NCBI RefSeq assembly: GCF_003515945.1
Contig: NZ_QWLM01000003.1
Location: forward strand, 230,073 to 294,072
Reading direction: 5' to 3'
Source of the DNA: Dermacoccus abyssi
GTDB taxonomy: Bacteria; Actinomycetota; Actinomycetes; Actinomycetales; Dermatophilaceae
Length of the DNA: 64,000 nucleotides
The notes under the pieces are model-generated. The model worked only from the letters and a program-made list of their open reading frames with translations. It ran no database searches and had not been told where the DNA came from. Below, piece by piece: positions 27,213 to 34,911 of the stretch; the first letter of the stretch is position 1; each line of letters opens with the position of its first letter. Both the position numbers and the translations under genes were made by a program.

Positions 27213-27815
27213 ATGCGGAAGCGAATCGCGGCAGCACTCGCCGCCGGAGTCCTCGGCGGAGCCCTGGTCCTTGCCGGCTGCTCGTTGAATGGCAACGATC
27301 AGGCCTCACCCAGCGGGGGCAGTCACCAGGGGCACGGCAACGACAAATCAGGGAACCAAACAGGAAGCAGTGACGACGGAATGGAACATCCGATGGACGG
27401 CGGGCCCGCGCCCGCAGGGATCAAGGACGCGACCAGCCCCAAGTACCCGGTCGGCACCGAGGTGAAGCTGACCGCCGACCACATGGACGGGATGGACGGG
27501 GCGAAGGCCACGATCGTCGGCGCGTACAACACCTACACCTACTCGGTGAACTACACGCCCACCACCGGCGGCGACCCGGTCACCGACCACAAGTGGGTTG
27601 TCCAGCAAGAAATCAAGGACGCCGGCGACAAGCGCCTGGCCGACGGCACCGAGGTCACGCTGGAGGCCGAGCACATGGAGGGCATGAAGGGCGCGAAGGC
27701 GACCGTCGCCTCCTCCACCAACGAGACCGTCTACATGGCCGACTACGAGTCCGACGGTATGAAGATGACCAACCACAAGTGGGTCACCGAGAGCGAGATC
27801 CAACCGGCCTCCTGA
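27213..27815 (+). CDS. Lipoprotein with two DUF1541 domains
   Basis: A 200-residue lipoprotein: signal peptide and lipobox ALVLAGC (Cys23), a His/Met-rich linker (SHQGHGNDKS, DDGMEHPMDG), then two tandem DUF1541 repeats. Each has a TEVKLTADHM/TEVTLEAEHM start and a Y.V/YMADY...HKWV end. DUF1541 proteins recur in copper-resistance clusters, and the Met/His-rich motifs (DHMDGMDG, EHMEGMKG) suggest extracytoplasmic copper binding. It has its own CsoR-boxed promoter and heads the copB-csoR2 group. Confidence 0.92.
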   Translation: MRKRIAAALAAGVLGGALVLAGCSLNGNDQASPSGGSHQGHGNDKSGNQTGSSDDGMEHPMDGGPAPAGIKDATSPKYPVGTEVKLTADHMDGMDGAKATIVGAYNTYTYSVNYTPTTGGDPVTDHKWVVQQEIKDAGDKRLADGTEVTLEAEHMEGMKGAKATVASSTNETVYMADYESDGMKMTNHKWVTESEIQPAS

Positions 27816-27885
27816 GCCGACAGCCGCCGACCCTATCGGGTCCGCGGCGCGAGGTGCACGACCCGATCGAGGAGAAGAACCAGCC

Positions 27886-30074
27886 ATGACAGATCCGAAC
27901 ACACACCAGCACGGCCACGGCGACGGCACCGACGCGCACGGCGAGCACCGGGCCGTCGCGACGTCGGAGCACGCTCAGCAGGCCGATGCGCACGCCGGGC
28001 ACCAGGGCCACGCCATGGACCACGGGCAGCACGCAGACCACACGGGCCACGACGAGCACGGAGATCACAGCGGCCACGACGGGCACGCGGGCCACGGGGA
28101 CCACGTGGACCAGTTCCGCCGGTTGTTCTGGATCAACCTCGTCATCGCCGTCCCCGCGGTCGCACTCTCCCCGATGTTCGCCATGCTGCTGGGCTACGAG
28201 GTCCCCGGCTGGGCGGGCTGGGTCGCCGCGGCCCTCGGCACCGTCATGTACGTCTGGGGCGGCAGGCCTTTCCTCACCGGTGCTTGGAGCGAGCTGAAGA
28301 GCCGCAAGCCCGGGATGATGCTGCTCATCGCCCTGGCGATCACGGTCGCCTTCTTCGCCTCCTGGGCCGCGACGCTGGGGCTGGTCAACCACGAGCTGGA
28401 GTTCTGGTGGGAGCTGGCGCTGCTGATCGTCATCATGCTGCTGGGCCACTGGATCGAGATGCGCTCCCTGGCCCAGACCACCTCGGCGCTGGACTCCCTG
28501 GCGGCGCTGCTGCCCGACGAGGCCGAGCGGGTCGAGGGCGAGAACGTCGTCAGGGTGGCCCCCGCCGACCTCAACGTGGGCGACGTGGTCATCGTGCGCC
28601 CCGGCGGCAGCCTCCCTGCCGACGGCACCATCGTCGACGGCCGCGCCGACATGGACGAGTCCATGATCACCGGCGAGTCCCGCCCGGTCTCCCGCGGCGA
28701 GGGCGAGCCCGTCACTGCCGGCACCGTCGCCACCGACTCCGGCCTGCGGGTGGAGATCACCGCCACCGGCGACGACACCGCCCTGGCCGGCATCAACAGG
28801 CTCGTCGCCGAGGCGCAGAACTCCTCCTCCCGCGCCCAGCGCATCGCCGACAGGGCCGCGGCCTTGCTGTTCTGGTTCGCCCTCGGCGCGGCGCTGATCA
28901 CCGCGGTCGTCTGGACCCTCATCGGCATGCCCGACGACGCCGTCGTGCGCACCATCACCGTGCTCGTCATCGCCTGCCCCCACGCCCTCGGCCTGGCGAT
29001 CCCGCTGGTGGTCTCGATCGCCACCGAGCGCGCCGCCCGCGGCGCGTCCTGGTCAAGGACCGCCTCGCGCTGGAGTCCATGCGGCAGGTCGACGCGGTGC
29101 TGTTCGACAAGACCGGCACCCTGACCAAGGGCGAGCCGACCGTCACCGGCGTCGAGCCGACCGGCGACCTGGACGCCAATCAGGTGCTCGCCCTCGCCGC
29201 CTCCGCCGAGGCCGACAGCGAGCACCCGCTCGCCAAGGCGATCGTCGCCGCCGCGAAGGAGAAGGGCCTCGCCCTGGAGCGGGCCAGCGGCTTCTCCTCC
29301 TCCCCGGCCGTCGGCGTCACCGCGACCGTCGCCGGCCAGGAGGTCCGCGTCGGCGGGCCGCGGCTGCTCGAGGAGACCGGTCAGCACGAGGTCGACGCAG
29401 CAGAGGAATGGCGCTCCGAGGGCGCGATCATCCTGCACGTCCTCCGCGGCGGCCAGGTGATCGGCGGCCTGAAGCTCGCCGACGAGGTCCGCCCCGAGTC
29501 CCGCGACGCCGTGGACGCCCTCCACGCCCTGGGCGTCGAGGTGGTCATGATCACCGGAGACGCCGAGGCGGTGGCGAACGAGGTCGGCAAGGAGCTCGGC
29601 ATCGACCGCGTCTTCGCCGGCGTCCGCCCCGAGGACAAGTCCGCCAAGGTCGCCCAGCTGCAACACGAGGGCAAGAAGGTCGCCATGGTCGGCGACGGCG
29701 TCAACGACGCCCCGGCGCTAGCGCAGGCCGACGTCGGCATCGCGATCGGTGCGGGCACCGACGTCGCGATCGCCTCCGCCGGGGTGATCCTGGCCAGCTC
29801 CGACCCCCGCAGCGTGCTCTCGGTGATCCAGCTGTCGAGGGCCGCGTATCGGAAGATGAAGCAGAACCTGTGGTGGGCAGCGGGCTACAACCTGATCTCC
29901 GTCCCGCTCGCCGCCGGTGTGCTCGCCCCGGTGGGCTTCGTCCTGCCGATGTCGGTCGGCGCGATCCTGATGTCTCTGTCCACCGTCGTGGTCGCGCTCA
30001 ACGCCCAGCTCCTGCGGCGCATCGACCTCACCCCCGAAGCCAGCACCCGCTCCGTCCTGGAGCGCCAGAAGTGA
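27886..30074 (+). pseudogene. copB: CopB-type copper P-ATPase with His-rich N-terminus, -1 frameshift
   Basis: Joined, about 729 residues of the P1B-3 (CPH) type. The first 75 residues contain 19 histidines (repeats such as GHDEHGDHSGHDGHAGH), a cytosolic metal-binding tail. Membrane helices, TGES, the CPH transport motif (IACPHALGLAIP), DKTGT and GDGVNDAP follow. The frame breaks near 29044, where CGCGGCG-CGTC should read CGCGGCGGCGTC. The first frame ends at 29124 and the second continues to 30074. Correcting one missing G gives an intact enzyme. CPH pumps export Cu(II)/Cu(I)/Ag, complementing CopA. Ribosome site GAGGAG upstream of the ATG. Confidence 0.9.
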
Positions 30075-30427
30075 ATTACACGCCCATGATCACCGACATC
30101 GCTTCCGACAGCGCGGGCTCCGAGATCGAGACCGCGGCCCATCAGCACGGCTACATCAGCGACAAGGACCGCTACTTGGCGCGCATGAGGCGCATCGAGG
30201 GCCAGGCCCGCGGCATCGCCAAGATGATCGACGACGAGAAGTACTGCATCGACATCCTCACCCAGGTCTCGGCGCTCACCCGCGCCCTGCAGGGAGTCGC
30301 CACCGGGCTGCTCGACGACCACCTCAAGCACTGCGTGCTCGACGCCGCCAAGCTCGGCGACGAGGACGCCGCCATCGCCAAGATCCAGGAAGCAAGCGAC
30401 GCCATCAACCGACTCGTCCGCTCCTGA
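30071..30427 (+). CDS. Second CsoR-family copper sensor
   Basis: 118 residues from a GTG at 30071 that overlaps the copB stop (GTGA); an ATG at 30086 would give 113. The Cu(I) triad is conserved with CsoR spacing: Cys59, His84, Cys88 (KYCIDIL, DHLKHCVL). It shares long stretches with the csoR product at 24385 (HGYISDK, YCIDILTQ, INRLVRS ends). One copy per ATPase suggests the island was built from two copper modules. It probably binds the same boxes, perhaps with different copper affinity. Confidence 0.92.
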   Translation: MNYTPMITDIASDSAGSEIETAAHQHGYISDKDRYLARMRRIEGQARGIAKMIDDEKYCIDILTQVSALTRALQGVATGLLDDHLKHCVLDAAKLGDEDAAIAKIQEASDAINRLVRS

Positions 30428-30471
30428 ATAGGCGAGAAGACGACCCGAGGGCAACCAAAGAGGAGAAGTTC

Positions 30472-30996
30472 ATGCCCCGCTTCGACAGGCTGACTCCGGA
30501 GACCGCCGTCGGGGCGTCGCGCGAGCTGCTCGGCGAGCTCGTCGAGCGCCACGGCACCGTGGGCGACATGGTCTCCACCATGGCCCACTCGCCGGCCGTG
30601 CTCGGCGGGTACCTGCAGCTGAGCCGGGCCATGCGCCGGGCCAAGATCGACCGCAGGACCAGCGAGCTGATCTCGATCGCCGTCCAGGCCCAGCAGGGCT
30701 GCGGCATGTGCCTGGCCTCCCACGTCGAGGCGGCGCGCTCACTCGACGTCCCGGAGGAGAAGATCCGACTCGCGCACGACGGCACATCATCCGACGCTGC
30801 CCTCGCCGCGATCATCCGCCTCGGACTGCAGGTCTACCGCGAGCCGGCATCCATCACCGACGATCAGGTCGACGAGCTCCGCGCCTTCGGCTACAGCGAC
30901 CGCGCGATCGCCGACGTCGTCGGAGTCGTCTCGCTCAACGTCATAACTGGAGCGTTCAACCTCGTCGCCGGGCTCACGCCCGGCGACGACGGCTGA
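30472..30996 (+). CDS. AhpD-like / carboxymuconolactone decarboxylase-family protein
   Basis: A 174-residue all-helical protein with the redox-active CxxC of the AhpD-like family (QGCGMCLASHVEAA: Cys77, Cys80, His84). Such proteins act as peroxidases or disulfide reductases. It is the last island gene before mutM, with AGGAGAAG upstream of the ATG. In a copper island it may counter copper-driven peroxide or thiol oxidation; this is inference. The 205 bp between it and mutM hold nothing I recognise. Confidence 0.85.
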   Translation: MPRFDRLTPETAVGASRELLGELVERHGTVGDMVSTMAHSPAVLGGYLQLSRAMRRAKIDRRTSELISIAVQAQQGCGMCLASHVEAARSLDVPEEKIRLAHDGTSSDAALAAIIRLGLQVYREPASITDDQVDELRAFGYSDRAIADVVGVVSLNVITGAFNLVAGLTPGDDG

Positions 30997-31201
30997 CGCT
31001 CTCGCGGTTGGGCGAGCAACGACCTGGAACCTTGAGCTCTCCGCCGCCGGGATCGGCCTTAGCCGAAGCAGCTTTGGATCCAGCGGATCCTCCAGGAGAG
31101 AGAACCTCCGCCGACGGCTACCGGGTGGGCCGATCAGCGCCAAAGGTCGCCTGACGTCGAGAAGACCACCCGTCTGTGGCCGCGGTGGCACGACTGCTCA
31201 C

Positions 31202-32070
31202 CTACCGTCTTCGCTGGCAGCGCGGGCAGAGGTGGCTCGACCGGTTCATGAACTGCTCGCGCACGATGAGCGTTCCGCACCGCCGGCACGGCTTGCCCTG
31301 CTGGCCGTAGGCGTCGAGGGAGCGGTCGAAGTAGCCGCTCGCGCCGTTCACATTGACGTACAGCGCATCGAAGCTCGTGCCCCCTTGGGCGAGCGCTTCG
31401 CGCATGACGTCCTGCGCTGCCGTCAACAGGTCGACCAACTGACGCTTCGTCACCTTCGAGCCCAGCCGCCTGCCGTGAACGCCCGAGCGCCACAGCGCTT
31501 CGTCGGCATAGATGTTGCCGATACCGCTCACCACACCCTGGTCGAGAAGCATGCGCTTGACGGCGACGTCCTTGCGTCGCATGAGACGCGCGACCGCTTC
31601 GGCGTCGAAGGCGTCCTCGAGCGGATCTGGTGCGATGTGCGCGATTGTGCTCGGCACCTCACGTCCGTGCGCCACCGTCAGCTCGTCGAGATAGAGCCCA
31701 CCGAAGGTTCGCTGGTCGACGAAGCGCATCTGCATCGGCGCAGCGTCAGATGCGTCGCCGTCGAGGTCGAACACGGCGTGCGCGTGCTTCTCCATCGGCG
31801 CATCCGCCGCCTCGACGAGAACCTGACCACTCATGCCGAGGTGGACGACGAGGGCGTCGCCCTCCCCCGCGAACGTCAGCCACAGGTACTTGCCGCGCCG
31901 CTCGGCGACTCCACACGGCGTCCGCGCAGGACGTCGGCCAGGTGATCCGGGCCCGGCACGTGCCGGCGCGCGACCCGTGCTCCGGTGACCCGAGACGTGA
32001 CGAAGGCCCGGCCGACCACGTGGTCGGCCAGGCCTCGACGTACGACTTCGACTTCGGGGAGCTCAGGCAT
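31202..32070 (-). pseudogene. mutM: Formamidopyrimidine-DNA glycosylase MutM/Fpg, frameshifted, with island-derived 3' end
   Basis: The enzyme excises oxidised purines (8-oxoG). The N-terminus [10 protein letters not shown] has catalytic Pro2 and Glu3. The H2TH region ([14 protein letters not shown]) and a C-terminal CRRC...CPRC zinc finger are present. The first frame runs from 32070 to a stop at 31876. The rest ([13 protein letters not shown] onward) is in another frame, and loss of one C near 31905 (TCGCC-GAG for TCGCCCGAG) explains it. Corrected length is about 289 residues. The last 13 codons differ from the displaced native end at 14854 ([12 protein letters not shown] versus [13 protein letters not shown]), consistent with replacement by island sequence. 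The ATG overlaps the rnc stop by 8 bp. Confidence 0.88.
31242..31336. repeat. Right attachment repeat (95 bp)
   Basis: Identical to 14897-14991 over 95 bp in direct orientation. It lies inside the zinc-finger-coding end of mutM. The sequence to its left (31202-31241) is the island-supplied end of the gene; the sequence to its right is the body of mutM. Confidence 0.9.
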
Positions 32071-32875
32071 CGGAACGCGGCGAGACGTCCGATTCGGCGT
32101 CGGCTACCGCCTCTGCCGTCGTGACGCCGGAGTTCTTCGCCGCCTCCTCGCGCAAGCTCACCCATGCGTTCTCGGCGGCGAGCATCTCTGCGCTCTTCTT
32201 GTTCCGCCCGGTGCCGATGCCGAGCACCCGCTCGTCGACGACGACCTTCGCGGTGAACACCTTGTCGTGATCGGGGCCTTCGCCCTCGACGACGTACGCG
32301 GGCGCGCCGAGGCCGGCGGCCGCAGTGGCCTCCTGCAACGACGTCTTCCAGTCGAGCGCCGCGCCGAGGCTGGCCGTCCGTGACATCAACGGGTCGATGA
32401 GGTGATGCACGATCCGCCGTCCGGCCTCGATGCCGCCACACAGGAACACAGTGCCGATGACGGCCTCTGTCGTGTCGGCGAGGATCGAGTCCTTCGTCCG
32501 GCCGCCCGTGGCGAGTTCACCGCGTCCGAGCAGCAGATAATCGCCGAGGTCGAGCTCACGCGCCACCTCGGCGAGGGCCCGCGAATTGACGACGGCGGCC
32601 CGCTGCTTGGCCAACTGCCCCTCGGGAGCGTCGGGGTGGTCGCCGAAGAGCGTCTCGGTGACGACGAGACCCAGCACGGCGTCGCCGAGGAACTCCTGGC
32701 GTTCGTTGTGCGGGATTCCGCCGTTCTCGTACGCGAACGAGCGATGGGTCAGGGCACGACGAAGCAGCGGCTCATCGACGTCCGTACCCGAGATCTCACT
32801 GAGTTCTCGGGCCAGATCGCCGACGGGCCGCTGCGTAGCGTCAGCCGCCGACCGCTTCGAGCTTTTCTTGCCCAC
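32063..32875 (-). CDS. rnc: Ribonuclease III
   Basis: A 270-residue double-strand-specific RNase for rRNA processing. The catalytic domain has the signature [14 protein letters not shown], with the second acidic cluster in [12 protein letters not shown]. The double-stranded RNA-binding domain is C-terminal ([15 protein letters not shown] onward). I chose the GTG at 32875 ([10 protein letters not shown]), 20 bp after the rpmF stop; the longer frame overlaps rpmF and is not protein-like there. It overlaps the next gene mutM by 8 bp. Confidence 0.95.
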   Translation of the reverse strand: MGKKSSKRSAADATQRPVGDLARELSEISGTDVDEPLLRRALTHRSFAYENGGIPHNERQEFLGDAVLGLVVTETLFGDHPDAPEGQLAKQRAAVVNSRALAEVARELDLGDYLLLGRGELATGGRTKDSILADTTEAVIGTVFLCGGIEAGRRIVHHLIDPLMSRTASLGAALDWKTSLQEATAAAGLGAPAYVVEGEGPDHDKVFTAKVVVDERVLGIGTGRNKKSAEMLAAENAWVSLREEAAKNSGVTTAEAVADAESDVSPRSDA

Positions 32876-32895
32876 GGTCTGGCGAGTGAGGCCGG

Positions 32896-33090
32896 TCAGG
32901 CCTGGTGCTCGGTGCGCTCCGCGGCGCCGTAGTGACGGCCGTTGTACGTGCCGCACGACGGGCACGCCATGTGCGCCTGCTTGTTCGCGCCACACGACGG
33001 GCACGCCTGCAGAGCGACCGGCGTCGCCTTCCAGTTGGCTCGGCGCGAGCGGGTGTTGGCGCGCGACATCTTCCGCTTGGGGACAGCCAC
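32896..33090 (-). CDS. rpmF: 50S ribosomal protein L32
   Basis: 64 residues beginning [18 protein letters not shown], with a zinc ribbon of two CxxC pairs (CPSCG and CPSCGTYNG). GTG start at 33090, one base after the stop of the yceD-like gene. The pair yceD-rpmF upstream of rnc is widely conserved. This is the zinc-binding (C+) form of L32. Confidence 0.96.
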   Translation of the reverse strand: MAVPKRKMSRANTRSRRANWKATPVALQACPSCGANKQAHMACPSCGTYNGRHYGAAERTEHQA

Positions 33091-33091
33091 G

Positions 33092-33673
33092 TCAGTTCCT
33101 CTTCTCGTCGTGTGCCGGATCGGCGTCGGCCAGGTTGGCCAGTGCCGACCAGCGGGGGTCGATAGCTTCGTGGTGGTGGTCAGGATCGTCCGCGAGCCGG
33201 GCGCCACATTCGGCACACAACCCGGGGCAGTCCTCGCGACACACCGGTTGGAACGGCAGTGAAGGCACTACCGCATCCCTCAGCACGGGCTCGATATCGG
33301 CGTCGTCGCCGTCGAGCTCGGGCAGCTCGTCCTCGTCATCGCCGCCGGCCACCTCACGGTGGTGCGCGGCACGCTCGGCGTAAGCGAACAGTTCCTGAAA
33401 GTGAACGTCAACAGGAATGCTGACGTCGTCCAGGCACCGCACGCAGGCGCCGGTCGCCGTCGCTTCGACCTCACCGGTGATGAGGACGCCCTCCATCACG
33501 GCTTCGAGACGCAGGTCGAGCCCCATGGGCTGACCTTCCTCGATGCCGATGACGTCGGTGCCGAAGTCGGCCGGAGTCGCGACATCACGATGCAGACGCA
33601 GAGAATTACCGGGTCGGCGACCGAGTTCCCTGGTGTCAATCACCAGAGGTCGGCGCGAATCAACCTGGTTCAT
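33092..33673 (-). CDS. YceD/DUF177 family protein
   Basis: 193 residues from the ATG at 33673 (MNQVDSRRPL). A GTG at 33718 would add 15. It carries the DUF177 core (VEATATGACVRCLDDV) and a Cys-rich C-terminal motif (PVCREDCPGLCAECG), probably a metal site. The middle is acidic. YceD proteins are linked with 23S rRNA accumulation in bacteria and plants. It sits one base upstream of rpmF. Confidence 0.9.
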   Translation of the reverse strand: MNQVDSRRPLVIDTRELGRRPGNSLRLHRDVATPADFGTDVIGIEEGQPMGLDLRLEAVMEGVLITGEVEATATGACVRCLDDVSIPVDVHFQELFAYAERAAHHREVAGGDDEDELPELDGDDADIEPVLRDAVVPSLPFQPVCREDCPGLCAECGARLADDPDHHHEAIDPRWSALANLADADPAHDEKRN

Positions 33674-33787
33674 TACCCTGCCGTCTTCGTGAGTCGTGTC
33701 TTCGATCGCTTCGGCCACAGCGATGGCGTGGGCCGACGTGCAAGTCTACGCCAGCGCGTGACGCCCACCCAAATCGTCCGGCCGACC

Positions 33788-34273
33788 TCAGCCGGCGACG
33801 CCGAGTCGCTCGAGAAGCGGGCCGTGAACGGCCTCGGGAACCATGCCGGAGATGTCTCCCCCGAGCGTGGCCACCTGCTTGATGAGCGAGCTCGACAGGT
33901 GATCCATGCCGGGGTTTCCCGGCAGGAACAGCGTCTCGAGCCCCGAGAGCGAACGGTTCATCGTGGCCATCGGCAACTCGTAGCTGAAGTCGGTCTCACC
34001 CCGCAGGCCCTTGACGACGATCGGAGCCTCGAGGCGCGCACATACCTCGACGAGCAGTTCATTGGCGAAAGCCTCGGCGCGCACGTTGGCTAGGTGCGCG
34101 ACCGACTTCTCGATGAGGCCGACGCGTTCGTCGGCCGTGAACGTGCCCTGCTTGTCCGGGTTGTAGAGGACGGCAACCACGACCTCGTCGAACAGGCGCG
34201 CGCTGCGCTCGACAACGTCGAGGTGGCCGAGGGTCAAGGGATCGAACGATCCGGGGCAGACACAGCGGGTCAT
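33788..34273 (-). CDS. coaD: Phosphopantetheine adenylyltransferase
   Basis: A 161-residue enzyme of coenzyme A synthesis that joins 4'-phosphopantetheine and ATP to dephospho-CoA. The nucleotidyltransferase motif TLGH follows GSFDPL near the N-terminus, and the second motif lies in LSSSLIKQVA. The ATG at 34273 overlaps the rsmD stop by one base (TGATG), showing coupling. The C-terminal motif reads GMVPEAV, as expected for the family. Confidence 0.96.
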   Translation of the reverse strand: MTRCVCPGSFDPLTLGHLDVVERSARLFDEVVVAVLYNPDKQGTFTADERVGLIEKSVAHLANVRAEAFANELLVEVCARLEAPIVVKGLRGETDFSYELPMATMNRSLSGLETLFLPGNPGMDHLSSSLIKQVATLGGDISGMVPEAVHGPLLERLGVAG

Positions 34274-34911
34274 CACTTCTCCTCGGTCGCGGCCGCGGGA
34301 ACGACTTCGTCCAGCGTGGCGACGACGGCGTCGACGTCGTCAGGGTCAGGGCCCTCGCTGAACTCGGCGAACCACATCGTCGTCTCGCCGTAGACGCGCG
34401 GCTCCCACGGTGCGAGCCGCTCGTGCCACGTGGGTTCGGGCGAGCGCGACGAACGCTCGATGACGACCAGGGCGCGCGGTGCGAGCCAGCCGCCCTCGAC
34501 GAGCGAGTTGATGGCCTGACGCAGCTGCTCCTCACTGACCGAGTACGGCGGGTCCATGAGGACCAGGGCGGCCTGCACAGTGGCGGGCTGGTCGAGGAAT
34601 CGCTCGACGGCCTGCGTCACGACGCGTACCGGCGAGAAACCGAGGTTGCGCACGTTGGTGCGGATGACGGTGGCGACGCTGCGGTTCGCCTCGACGAAGG
34701 TGACGGACGCGGCACCACGACTGAAGGCCTCGAGTCCGAGGGCGCCCGATCCTGCGTAGAGGTCGAGGACGTCGGCTCCGAGCACGGCGCCGAGGTGCTC
34801 AAGTCGTGAGAAGAGTGCTTCACGCACACGATCCGCGGTGGGCCTCGTGCCCACGCCCGCTGGCGTGTCGAGCCGCCTGCCGCCTGCTTTTCCGGCGATG
34901 ATGCGCGTCAT
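34273..34911 (-). CDS. rsmD: 16S rRNA (guanine966-N2)-methyltransferase RsmD
   Basis: A 212-residue SAM-dependent methyltransferase. The SAM-binding motif is VLDLYAGSGALGLEA and the catalytic motif IV is LMDPPYS. Start overlaps the recG stop by one base (TAATG). rsmD-coaD is a conserved pair. The product methylates G966 of 16S rRNA in the small subunit. Confidence 0.95.
   Translation of the reverse strand: MTRIIAGKAGGRRLDTPAGVGTRPTADRVREALFSRLEHLGAVLGADVLDLYAGSGALGLEAFSRGAASVTFVEANRSVATVIRTNVRNLGFSPVRVVTQAVERFLDQPATVQAALVLMDPPYSVSEEQLRQAINSLVEGGWLAPRALVVIERSSRSPEPTWHERLAPWEPRVYGETTMWFAEFSEGPDPDDVDAVVATLDEVVPAAATEEK

Larger units (their letters stand above)
14897..31336. mobile_element. 16.3-kb copper-resistance genomic island inserted in the 3' end of mutM
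   Basis: The segment is bounded by a 95-bp perfect direct repeat made of mutM 3' coding sequence. It interrupts the core order mutM-(map)-smc and carries only accessory genes: TetR/MFS, a multicopper oxidase, CopZ, two P-type ATPases, two CsoR repressors and associated secreted proteins. The layout is that of a site-specific element that integrates in the end of a gene and supplies a replacement end. No recombinase gene is visible inside it. Entry by homologous recombination with foreign mutM is an alternative. Whether it can still excise is unknown. Confidence 0.75.

Noticed and set aside
32875..33004. Longer RNase III start at 33004
   Set aside because: It would overlap most of rpmF, and the added residues are not RNase III-like.
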